A stretch of DNA of 64,000 nucleotides from Colwellia_A sp047621305 (GTDB taxonomy: Bacteria; Pseudomonadota; Gammaproteobacteria; Enterobacterales; Alteromonadaceae), in NCBI GenBank assembly GCA_047621305.1, contig JBLHNB010000003.1, forward strand, positions 69,036 through 133,035. The letters run 5' to 3'. Positions 16,875-24,685 of this stretch are shown here, one piece after another. Both the position numbers and the translations under genes were made by a program. Position 1 is the first letter of the stretch. Each line of letters begins with the position of its first letter. Under the pieces are notes generated by a model, which saw only the letters and a list, made by a program, of their open reading frames with translations, was not told the DNA's origin and did no database searches.

Positions 16875-18014
16875 ATGTCAGATATAAAAGTAGCAGATAA
16901 AAAAATTGGTGGTGCAGGTTTACGTGGTCAAAGTGCGGGTGAAACTGCTCTTTGTACTGTGGGTGAATCTGGTTCAGGGTTAACGTATTGTGGTTATGAT
17001 ATTGCAGACTTAGCAGAAAATAGCACCTTTGAAGAAGTCGCTTATTTACTTTTTAATAGTGAACTTCCAAATGCAGCAGAACTGGCGACTTATAAAACTG
17101 ATTTATTTGCTATGCGCGACTTACCGCAAGCATTAAAAGCAGTACTTAAGCTTATCCCAAAAGAAACACATCCTATGGATGTTATGCGCACGGGTTGTTC
17201 ATTTTTAGGTAACTTAGAACCAGAAAATGATTTTTCTGAACAAAACAAAGCAGCAAATCGCTTGTTAGCGGCATTCCCTGCAATCATGTGTTACTGGTAT
17301 AAATTCTCACATGAGGGTGTAGAAATTGATTGTACTTCAGACGAAGACTCTTTAGGGGGACACTTTTTACGTTTATTAAATGGTGAAAGCCCGTCTGCGC
17401 AACATCAACGTGTTATGGATGTATCATTAATTTTATATGCTGAGCATGAATTTAATGCGTCTACCTTTACAGCACGTGTTTGTGCATCAACACTATCTGA
17501 TATGTTTTCATGTGTTACAGGTGCTATTGGTACATTACGTGGTCCTCTTCATGGTGGTGCTAACGAAGCAGCAATGGATATGATTGAATCCTTCACATCA
17601 CCAAGCGATGCGAAAGAAAAAATGGCAGGTATGCTTGAACGTAAAGAAAAAATCATGGGCTTTGGTCACGCTATTTATCGTACTTCAGACCCACGTAATG
17701 TCATTATCAAAGCTTGGTCTGAAAAGTTAGCCGCTGAAAATGGTGATACATCACTATACGATATTTCAGTTGCCTGTGAAGAGTTTATGTGGGACACGAA
17801 AAAATTATTCTGTAACGCTGATTTTTTCCATGCATCAACTTACAGTTACATGGGAATACCAACTAAATTATTCACACCTATTTTTGTTTGCTCACGTGTT
17901 ACAGGTTGGGCCGCTCACATCATGGAACAACGCTCAAACAACCGTATTATTCGCCCAAGTGCTGACTACATTGGTGCTAAGCCAAGAACGGTTCCTCCTA
18001 TTAGCGAAAGGTAA
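16875..18014 (+). CDS. prpC: 2-methylcitrate synthase PrpC
   Basis: A 379-residue citrate-synthase-family enzyme. Catalytic histidines are in GPLHGGANEAAM and GFGHAIY, and the aspartate is in CNADFFHA. The GLRGQSAGETALCTV opening and the operon position identify the methylcitrate enzyme, which condenses propionyl-CoA with oxaloacetate. The ribosome binding site is AAGGA. Five bases separate it from acnD. Confidence 0.96.
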   Translation: MSDIKVADKKIGGAGLRGQSAGETALCTVGESGSGLTYCGYDIADLAENSTFEEVAYLLFNSELPNAAELATYKTDLFAMRDLPQALKAVLKLIPKETHPMDVMRTGCSFLGNLEPENDFSEQNKAANRLLAAFPAIMCYWYKFSHEGVEIDCTSDEDSLGGHFLRLLNGESPSAQHQRVMDVSLILYAEHEFNASTFTARVCASTLSDMFSCVTGAIGTLRGPLHGGANEAAMDMIESFTSPSDAKEKMAGMLERKEKIMGFGHAIYRTSDPRNVIIKAWSEKLAAENGDTSLYDISVACEEFMWDTKKLFCNADFFHASTYSYMGIPTKLFTPIFVCSRVTGWAAHIMEQRSNNRIIRPSADYIGAKPRTVPPISER

Positions 18015-18019
18015 TTGCT

Positions 18020-20644
18020 ATGAATTATGAGCATCGCAAACCGCTGCCAGGTTATAAAATTGGTGGCGTAAATATAGATTATTTTGACACGCGCAGCGCT
18101 GTAGAAGCTATTAGCGCAGGTAGTTATGCAAAATTACCTTATACTTCTCGTGTATTAGCTGAGCAGCTGGTACGTCGTTGCTCACCGGAAGCGTTAACTG
18201 ATTCGTTAAAGCAGTTAATTGAGCGTAAACAGGATCTAGATTTTCCTTGGTATCCGGCGCGCGTAGTTTGTCATGATATTCTAGGACAAACCGCATTAGT
18301 TGATTTAGCGGGCCTTCGTGATGCGATTGCAGAGCAAGGTGGTGATCCTTCAAAAGTAAACCCTGTTGTACCAACGCAGTTGATTGTTGATCATTCAGTT
18401 GCTGTTGAACATGCAGGTTTTGAAAAGGATGCGTTTGAGAAAAACCGTGCTATTGAAGATCGCCGCAATGAAGACCGTTTTCATTTCATTGAATGGACAA
18501 AAACAGCCTTTAAAAATGTTGATGTAATTCCTGCTGGCAACGGCATTATGCATCAAATTAATTTAGAGAAAATGTCACCCGTTATTCAATTACGTGACGG
18601 TGTTGCTTTTCCTGATACCTGTGTTGGCACCGATAGCCATACCCCACATATCGATTGTTTGGGTGTTATTGCTATTGGCGTAGGGGGGTTAGAAGCTGAA
18701 ACTGTGATGTTGGGTCGTCCGTCAATGATGCGCTTGCCTGATATTATTGGCGTGAAGCTAACAGGTAAACGTCAACCGGGCATTACCGCTACAGATATGG
18801 TTTTAGCGATTACTGAGTTTTTACGTAATCAAAAAGTCGTATCAAGCTACTTAGAGTTTTTCGGCGAAGGTACTTCGGGTTTAACTATTGGTGACCGGGC
18901 AACTATTTCGAATATGACGCCAGAATATGGTGCATCTGCGGGTATGTTTTATATTGATCAACAAACCATCGATTATTTAAAGCTTACTGGTCGCGAACCA
19001 CAGCAAGTTGAGCTAGTAGAAACGTATGCTAAGCATACCGGTTTATGGGCTGATGATTTAGCTGAAGTTGAATATGAACGTGTAATCGAGTTTGATTTAT
19101 CAACAGTTGGTCGCAATTTGGCAGGTCCGTCTAATCCGCATCGTCGTTTACCGACGAGCGAATTGGCTTCAAAAGGAATTGCTAAAGATCTTGATGCTTG
19201 TAAAGCACAAGAAAATGCCGGTGAAATGCCTGATGGCGCGGTTATTATTGCGGCAATAACCAGTTGTACTAATACGTCAAATCCTCGTAACGTAGTAGCG
19301 GCAGGCTTAGTGGCTAAACGTGCTAATGAACTCGGCCTAAAGCGCAAACCTTGGGTTAAGTCGTCTTTTGCTCCGGGCTCTAAAGTGGCAAAACTTTATT
19401 TGGAAGAAGCCGGTTTATTATCTGAAATGGAAACCTTGGGTTTTGGTATTGTCGGTTATGCATGTACTACGTGTAACGGTATGTCAGGTGCTTTAGATCC
19501 TAAAATACAGCAAGAAATTATAGAACGTGATTTGTATTCTACAGCGGTATTGTCAGGTAATCGTAACTTTGATGGTCGTATTCACCCTCATGCTAAACAA
19601 GCATTTTTGGCTTCACCGCCATTAGTTGTTGCTTATGCCATTGCAGGCACAATACGTTTTGATATTGAAAAAGATATTTTAGGGCAAGATCAACAAGGTA
19701 ATAACATTACCTTAAAAGATATTTGGCCAAGTGATGAAGAAATAGATGCAATTGTAGCAACATGCGTTAAGCCTGAGCAATTCAAAAAAATCTATACACC
19801 AATGTTTGACTTAGGCGCTTTTGAACCTGCTGAATCGCCACTATACGATTGGCGTGAAATGAGTACCTATATTCGTCGTCCACCTTATTGGGAAGGCGCC
19901 TTAGCGGGCGAACGTACCATGAAAGCTATGCGTGCGTTAGCGGTTTTAGGTGACAACATCACCACAGACCATTTATCACCGTCAAATGCTATTCAACTTG
20001 ATAGCGCTGCAGGTGCTTACCTAGATAAAATGGGTTTGCCAGAAGTTGACTTTAACTCTTATGCAACACATCGTGGCGATCACTTAACGGCGCAACGTGC
20101 AACATTTGCAAACCCTAAATTGTTGAATGAAATGTGTCGTGATGACAAAGGGGAGATTAAGCAAGGTTCACTTGCTCGTATTGAGCCTGAAGGTACTGAG
20201 TCACGCATGTGGGAAGCAATTGAAACTTATATGGAACGTAAGCAACCATTAATTATTGTTGCTGGCGCTGACTATGGCCAAGGTTCTTCACGTGATTGGG
20301 CAGCTAAAGGTGTTCGTTTAGCCGGCGTTGAAGTGATCGTTGCCGAAGGGTTTGAGCGTATTCATCGTACTAACTTAGTTGGTATGGGTGTTTTACCCTT
20401 ACAATTTGTTAACAACGAAACACGCCATACCTATTGTATTGATGGCACAGAAACGTTTGATGTAGAAGGTAATGGCGATATTTCGCCGGGTTCCGAGATG
20501 AAAATATTGATGACACGTAAAAATGGGGAATCATTAACTATTCCTGTTAAATGTCGTTTAGATACCGCTGAAGAAGTTTCCGTTTACAACGCTGGTGGCG
20601 TATTACAGAAGTTTGCAAATGACTTCCTAGAGTCTAATCGATAG
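18020..20644 (+). CDS. acnD: 2-methylcitrate dehydratase (2-methyl-trans-aconitate forming) AcnD
   Basis: An 874-residue aconitase-family protein. The 4Fe-4S cysteines are C416 (in SCTNTSNP), C482 and C485 (CTTC), spaced 66 and 3 apart as in aconitase; the C-terminal swivel domain has GADYGQGSSRDWAAKG. AcnD dehydrates 2-methylcitrate to the trans-aconitate isomer and depends on PrpF, encoded next, in place of PrpD. It is the methylcitrate route seen in Shewanella and Vibrio relatives. Confidence 0.95.
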   Translation: MNYEHRKPLPGYKIGGVNIDYFDTRSAVEAISAGSYAKLPYTSRVLAEQLVRRCSPEALTDSLKQLIERKQDLDFPWYPARVVCHDILGQTALVDLAGLRDAIAEQGGDPSKVNPVVPTQLIVDHSVAVEHAGFEKDAFEKNRAIEDRRNEDRFHFIEWTKTAFKNVDVIPAGNGIMHQINLEKMSPVIQLRDGVAFPDTCVGTDSHTPHIDCLGVIAIGVGGLEAETVMLGRPSMMRLPDIIGVKLTGKRQPGITATDMVLAITEFLRNQKVVSSYLEFFGEGTSGLTIGDRATISNMTPEYGASAGMFYIDQQTIDYLKLTGREPQQVELVETYAKHTGLWADDLAEVEYERVIEFDLSTVGRNLAGPSNPHRRLPTSELASKGIAKDLDACKAQENAGEMPDGAVIIAAITSCTNTSNPRNVVAAGLVAKRANELGLKRKPWVKSSFAPGSKVAKLYLEEAGLLSEMETLGFGIVGYACTTCNGMSGALDPKIQQEIIERDLYSTAVLSGNRNFDGRIHPHAKQAFLASPPLVVAYAIAGTIRFDIEKDILGQDQQGNNITLKDIWPSDEEIDAIVATCVKPEQFKKIYTPMFDLGAFEPAESPLYDWREMSTYIRRPPYWEGALAGERTMKAMRALAVLGDNITTDHLSPSNAIQLDSAAGAYLDKMGLPEVDFNSYATHRGDHLTAQRATFANPKLLNEMCRDDKGEIKQGSLARIEPEGTESRMWEAIETYMERKQPLIIVAGADYGQGSSRDWAAKGVRLAGVEVIVAEGFERIHRTNLVGMGVLPLQFVNNETRHTYCIDGTETFDVEGNGDISPGSEMKILMTRKNGESLTIPVKCRLDTAEEVSVYNAGGVLQKFANDFLESNR

Positions 20645-20670
20645 CATACTGCTTATTCGTTTCATTTATC

Positions 20671-20710
20671 AATGGCACATTATTCTACTTAAAGAAAATG
20701 TGCCATTTTT
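20671..20710 (+). terminator. Hairpin with T-run between acnD and prpF
   Basis: An 11-bp perfect stem (20671-20681 with 20697-20707) runs into five T residues. It lies inside the operon and may reduce prpF expression relative to the genes upstream. Confidence 0.65.
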
Positions 20711-20737
20711 ATAAGACAAAATAAAAAGGAGAGACTG

Positions 20738-21967
20738 ATGTCTCATGTTCCTCAAATACCTAAATTTCAAGTGCATAAGCCTCAAATAAAAGTTCCCGCA
20801 ACCTATATGCGTGGTGGCACGTCAAAAGGCGTATTTTTTAATTTAACGGATTTACCTGAACGCTGTCAGGTTGCAGGCGAAGCACGCGATAACATGTTAC
20901 TACGTGTTATTGGTAGCCCAGACCCTTACGGTAAACACACCGATGGTATGGGCGGTGCAACCTCAAGTACCAGTAAAATAGTTATCTTAGCAAAATCAAC
21001 TCAAGCTGATCACGATGTTGATTATTTATTTGGCCAAGTGGCTATTGATAAAGCGTTTGTTGATTGGAGCGGTAACTGCGGTAATTTAACGGCAGCGGTT
21101 GGTTCATTTGCCATTAATGCTGGCCTTGTTGATACAAAACGTATTCCTGAAAACGGAATGTGTACTGTACGCATTTGGCAAAAAAACATCTCGAAAACGA
21201 TTATTGCTCAAGTACCTATTACTCGTGGTGAAGTTCAAGAAACAGGAGGCTTTGAACTTGACGGTGTTACTTTCCCTGCGGCAGAAATACCTGTTGAATT
21301 TATCGCGCCAGTTGATCCTCGTGAAGCGATGTTTCCTACTGGAAATATTGTTGATGAACTAAAGGTGCCAGGTGTTGGTGTCTTTAAAGCGACGATGATC
21401 TCTGCAGGTATTCCCACCATCTTTTTAAATGCAGAAGAGCTTGGTTATACCGGCACTGAGCTACAAGAAGCGATTAATGGCGACCCTGAGGTACTAGAAC
21501 GTTTTGAAACTATTCGTGCTTACGGCGCGATTAAAATGGGCTTGATAACTGAACTTTCAGAAGCACAAGCTCGCCAACATACCCCAAAAATTGCTTTTGT
21601 GGCACCCGCAAAAGATTATGTTACCTCAAGTGGTAAAGCCGTTTTAGCAATAGATATTGACTTACATGTTCGTGCATTATCTATGGGTAAATTACACCAT
21701 GCTATGATGGGCACTGCGGCAGTCGCCATTGGCACTGCAGCGGCTATTCCTGGTACCTTAGTTAATCTAGCTGCAGGTGGCGGAGAGCCATCAGCGCCTG
21801 TAAAAAGTCGACGTTCTGTTACTTTTGGTCATCCATCAGGTACGCTAAAAGTTGGTGCTCAAGCACGTGATGTCAATGATGCTTGGATTGTTGATAAAGT
21901 GGTTATGAGCCGTAGTGCTCGGGTATTAATGGAAGGTTGGATACGTATACCTAGTGATTCATTTTAA
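20738..21967 (+). CDS. prpF: 2-methylaconitate cis-trans isomerase PrpF
   Basis: A 409-residue protein of the PrpF family (diaminopimelate-epimerase fold), with YMRGGTSKGVFF near the N-terminus, DWSGNCGNLTAAVG carrying a conserved cysteine, and GHPSGTL near the end. It isomerises 2-methyl-trans-aconitate to the cis form for re-hydration by aconitase. AAAAGGAGAG gives a strong ribosome binding site. It is the last gene of the operon. Confidence 0.94.
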   Translation: MSHVPQIPKFQVHKPQIKVPATYMRGGTSKGVFFNLTDLPERCQVAGEARDNMLLRVIGSPDPYGKHTDGMGGATSSTSKIVILAKSTQADHDVDYLFGQVAIDKAFVDWSGNCGNLTAAVGSFAINAGLVDTKRIPENGMCTVRIWQKNISKTIIAQVPITRGEVQETGGFELDGVTFPAAEIPVEFIAPVDPREAMFPTGNIVDELKVPGVGVFKATMISAGIPTIFLNAEELGYTGTELQEAINGDPEVLERFETIRAYGAIKMGLITELSEAQARQHTPKIAFVAPAKDYVTSSGKAVLAIDIDLHVRALSMGKLHHAMMGTAAVAIGTAAAIPGTLVNLAAGGGEPSAPVKSRRSVTFGHPSGTLKVGAQARDVNDAWIVDKVVMSRSARVLMEGWIRIPSDSF

Positions 21968-21988
21968 TTTGGTTAAAATAAGTGAACG

Positions 21989-22028
21989 GGAATATTACAA
22001 GTAGGTTATCATCTATGGATAATATTCC
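21989..22028 (+). terminator. Possible terminator after prpF
   Basis: A 9-bp perfect stem (21989-21997 with 22020-22028) with a long 22-nt loop and a short T/C tail ends the prp operon. Stability is modest. Confidence 0.4.
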
Positions 22029-22075
22029 TTTCGCTTAATAACTACGTTATATTCTTCAAAGTCATTTATGTCGTA

Positions 22076-22150
22076 ATTGATTAGATAATAATTGATTAGA
22101 TAATAATTGATTAGATAATAATTGATTAGATAATAATTGATTAGATAATG
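22076..22150 (+). repeat. Tandem 15-bp repeat, five copies
   Basis: The unit ATTGATTAGATAATA is repeated five times without spacers, the last copy ending in G instead of A. It lies about 65 bases before the SIMPL-domain gene and is likely to vary in copy number between strains. Confidence 0.95.
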
Positions 22151-22212
22151 ATAAATAATACGAAAAGTATCTTTTTAAAAACGCTCAAGGTTATAATCAA
22201 CTAAGCTTTATT

Positions 22213-23031
22213 TTGTTTACATTAAAACCACAAGAAAATAACGATAAATTTACAGCAGAGGTTCACATTAAACATCTAATTATTATTTTGTTACTTAATA
22301 TAAGTTTATCTCAATCGTTCATAGCCAATGCAGATGATGTGATGACGGGTATAGAAGTTGTGGGGAAAGGGAATGTGAGCGCAATACCTGATCAGTTTCT
22401 TGTTACGTTAACGGTAAAAGAACGTGGTTTCAGTGCCAGTAAAACTAAAGCTTTGGTCGATCGAAATAGTCAAATGATTGTTGATGCAGCCTCATCATTT
22501 GGTATTGATAAAAAATTGATCCAGTCTACACAACTGAGTATTCGTGTTAATTATGATAAATCCTCTATTAATTTCCAAGCGGTTGACGTTAAAACTGCAT
22601 TTAATGATGACTTGAAAGCTAAAATAACAACAAATATTAAAAATAAGCATAATAACCATTCAAGTATAGATGTTAGCCGAAAGATTATAGTACCAATAAA
22701 CGACTTATCTATTTATGATCGCTTACTCGATAAAGTTGTAAAAATAGGTGTAACTGAAATATCACCAGTACAAATGTCAATAAAGGGTAGCGAAGCACTC
22801 TATATGCAGGCTTTAGATAATGCGATAATAGATGCGAAAGAAAAAGCTCAACGTATAGCAAATCAAGCAGGAGTAAAATTAGGTTCGCTAAAATACTTGA
22901 AAGAAACGTCTTATGGTGGTCATAATCGTTATTCATTTGCAAGTGAAGCTTTACCGAGCAGTTTTACATCTTCAGCAGGTCAGAAAGCTATTTCTGCCCA
23001 AGTTATTGCTATTTTTTCATTACAACCGTAG
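22213..23031 (+). CDS. SIMPL-domain (DUF541) exported protein
   Basis: A 272-residue protein of the SIMPL/DUF541 family (Oxidative stress defence YggE-like): a hydrophobic export segment at about 23-41 (HLIIILLLNISLSQSFIANA), then VVGKGNVSAIPDQFLVTLTVKERG, the typical first strand, and AQRIANQAGVKLGSLKYLKE near the end. These periplasmic proteins have no settled biochemical role. The start is uncertain: TTG 22213 gives an unusually long charged N-terminus before the signal sequence, and no ATG or clear Shine-Dalgarno is near. Confidence 0.75.
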   Translation: MFTLKPQENNDKFTAEVHIKHLIIILLLNISLSQSFIANADDVMTGIEVVGKGNVSAIPDQFLVTLTVKERGFSASKTKALVDRNSQMIVDAASSFGIDKKLIQSTQLSIRVNYDKSSINFQAVDVKTAFNDDLKAKITTNIKNKHNNHSSIDVSRKIIVPINDLSIYDRLLDKVVKIGVTEISPVQMSIKGSEALYMQALDNAIIDAKEKAQRIANQAGVKLGSLKYLKETSYGGHNRYSFASEALPSSFTSSAGQKAISAQVIAIFSLQP

Positions 23032-23100
23032 ATATATGTCCTATAGCCCTTTAATTTATTGCACTATCAGGGTATGTTATGCATTTTTAGATAATCTTAG

Positions 23101-23586
23101 ATGAGCAGTATGAATAAAAGCACACTTTATCAAGAGTTATTAACGCAAACATCAGCACTTATTAGTGATGAATCAGATGTTATCGCTAATATGGCAAATA
23201 TAAGTGCGTTACTGTTTGAAAAATTACCAAACGTTAATTGGGTTGGTTTTTATAGAGTGGTAGCTAATGAGTTAGTATTAGGTCCATTTCAAGGGAAAAT
23301 TGCTTGTATCAGAATACCCGTAGGTAAAGGCGTTTGTGGTACAGCCGTTAGTGAAGGAACAACGCAACGTATTGGCGATGTTCATCATTTTATCGGCCAC
23401 ATTGCTTGTGATGCGACAAGTAATGCTGAAATTGTTATTCCCGTTAAGGTCGATGGACGTATTATTGGCGTGCTAGATATAGATAGTACGCAATTCGAGC
23501 GCTTCGATAAACAAGATCAAAGTGGCTTGGAAGCGATAATAACTTTATTTGAAAATATCATGATCAAACATGGCGTGGTAAACTAA
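23101..23586 (+). CDS. msrC: Free methionine-(R)-sulfoxide reductase (GAF type)
   Basis: A 161-residue GAF-domain enzyme. Cysteines C69, C79 and C103 have the spacing (10 and 24) of the catalytic and resolving cysteines of E. coli fRMsr (C84, C94, C118), and VNWVGFYRV and GVLDIDS are family landmarks. It reduces free methionine-R-sulfoxide in the cytoplasm. E. coli also has this gene before proQ and prc. ATG 23110 is a possible alternative start. Confidence 0.92.
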   Translation: MSSMNKSTLYQELLTQTSALISDESDVIANMANISALLFEKLPNVNWVGFYRVVANELVLGPFQGKIACIRIPVGKGVCGTAVSEGTTQRIGDVHHFIGHIACDATSNAEIVIPVKVDGRIIGVLDIDSTQFERFDKQDQSGLEAIITLFENIMIKHGVVN

Positions 23587-23867
23587 TGAAAGAATTTATA
23601 GTTATTCATGATTATCTTGTCTCTGAAGCAGTCGTTGGAGATTGGGATGGTGATGAAGAGCTTGTTGCTGAGCGTATCAATGAGATTTATCATATGGTGT
23701 ACGACTTGGCTGAAGAAGATATTGCATCAGAAGAGTTAGAAAAGCTTTTAGCATTGGTGTGGGATACATGGATAGGGCAAGACGCTCTACCTGAGTTAGA
23801 CAGTGATGATATTCATGATTGGTGCCGGCACTTGTTGGAAAACCGAGAACAGTATCTCGAAAATTAA
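23586..23867 (+). CDS. Conserved small acidic protein of unknown function
   Basis: A 93-residue, strongly acidic, soluble-looking protein (many D/E, W at three places, ending WCRHLLENREQYLEN). I do not recognise a family function. Its ATG shares one base with the stop of the reductase gene and it precedes proQ by 24 bases, so it belongs to the msrC-proQ-prc operon. The composition and codon use match the neighbours, so it is a real gene; the role is unknown. Confidence 0.8.
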   Translation: MKEFIVIHDYLVSEAVVGDWDGDEELVAERINEIYHMVYDLAEEDIASEELEKLLALVWDTWIGQDALPELDSDDIHDWCRHLLENREQYLEN

Positions 23868-23891
23868 AAATTTATTTTAAAAGTTGTATTT

Positions 23892-24671
23892 ATGGAAACT
23901 AAAACAGAAAGTGAAGTTAGTATCGCCGTTGAAACAGTAGAAGCGAAAGTTGAAACCGTTGAAGCGCAAGTTGAAGCAGTAGAAGCACAAGTTGAAACCG
24001 TTGCAGCTAAAGTTGAAACTAAACGCACTAGTACAAAAGAAATCATTACATATTTAGTCGCAAAGTTCCCAGCTTGTTTTTCAGTTGACGGTCCTGCTAA
24101 GCCATTAAAAGTCGGGATTTTTCAAGAGTTAGCTGAAAAATTAGCTGACGATGAAGTCGTCAGTAAAACACGTTTACGTCAAGCTCTTAGACATTATACG
24201 AGTAGTTGGCGTTATCTTAAGTCAGTTAAACTTGGCTGTTTTCGTGTTGATATTGACGGTAATGATGCTGCAGAAATTGATCAAGACCAAGCAGATTATG
24301 CTGCAAAAACGTTGAAAGAGAGCCAAGAAAAATTTGGTAACAAAAAACCAAAAGACAAAGTGGCTAAAAAACCTTATAAAGGTACAAAGCCTGAGTCAAA
24401 AGTTTCTAACGACGTTAAAAACAACGACGTTAAAAACAAAGCTAAATTTAAAGCGGTCAAATCAACTAATCGCCCATCACAGCCTAAAGTTGAAGTTAAA
24501 CTTAAAGCCGTTACATCAGACACTGTTGCCATTGGTAAACATGTGAAAGTCAAATTAGGAAATTCTCCTATGGATGCTATAATCACTGAAGTAGCAGGTA
24601 ACGATGTTAGCGTGCAATTGAATTCTGGCATGGTTGTTAAGACTCAAGTTAAAAATATATTTACTGAATAA
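23892..24671 (+). CDS. proQ: RNA chaperone ProQ with repeated N-terminal extension
   Basis: A 259-residue ProQ. The FinO-type RNA-binding domain spans about 45-150 (ITYLVAKFPACF, TRLRQALRHYTSSWRYLK), followed by a lysine-rich linker (about 150-205) and a C-terminal Tudor-like domain (about 208-259, GKHVKVKLGN). ProQ binds structured sRNAs and mRNA 3' ends. Unusually, residues 13-44 form heptad-like repeats (VETVEAK, VETVEAQ, VEAVEAQ, VETVAAK), a likely coiled coil not found in E. coli ProQ. It lies just before prc, which E. coli ProQ also neighbours. Confidence 0.93.
   Translation: METKTESEVSIAVETVEAKVETVEAQVEAVEAQVETVAAKVETKRTSTKEIITYLVAKFPACFSVDGPAKPLKVGIFQELAEKLADDEVVSKTRLRQALRHYTSSWRYLKSVKLGCFRVDIDGNDAAEIDQDQADYAAKTLKESQEKFGNKKPKDKVAKKPYKGTKPESKVSNDVKNNDVKNKAKFKAVKSTNRPSQPKVEVKLKAVTSDTVAIGKHVKVKLGNSPMDAIITEVAGNDVSVQLNSGMVVKTQVKNIFTE
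23928..24011 (+). repeat. Four 21-bp coding repeats in proQ
   Basis: Four imperfect in-frame copies of a 21-base unit encode the seven-residue repeat V-E-x-V-x-A-(K/Q). Copies differ at silent and a few coding positions, so the array is not very recent. Confidence 0.85.
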
Positions 24672-24685
24672 ATTGGAGTAAACGC

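Noticed and set aside
22076..22150. Tandem repeats as a CRISPR array
   Set aside because: Units are 15 bp and directly adjacent, with no spacers and no cas genes.
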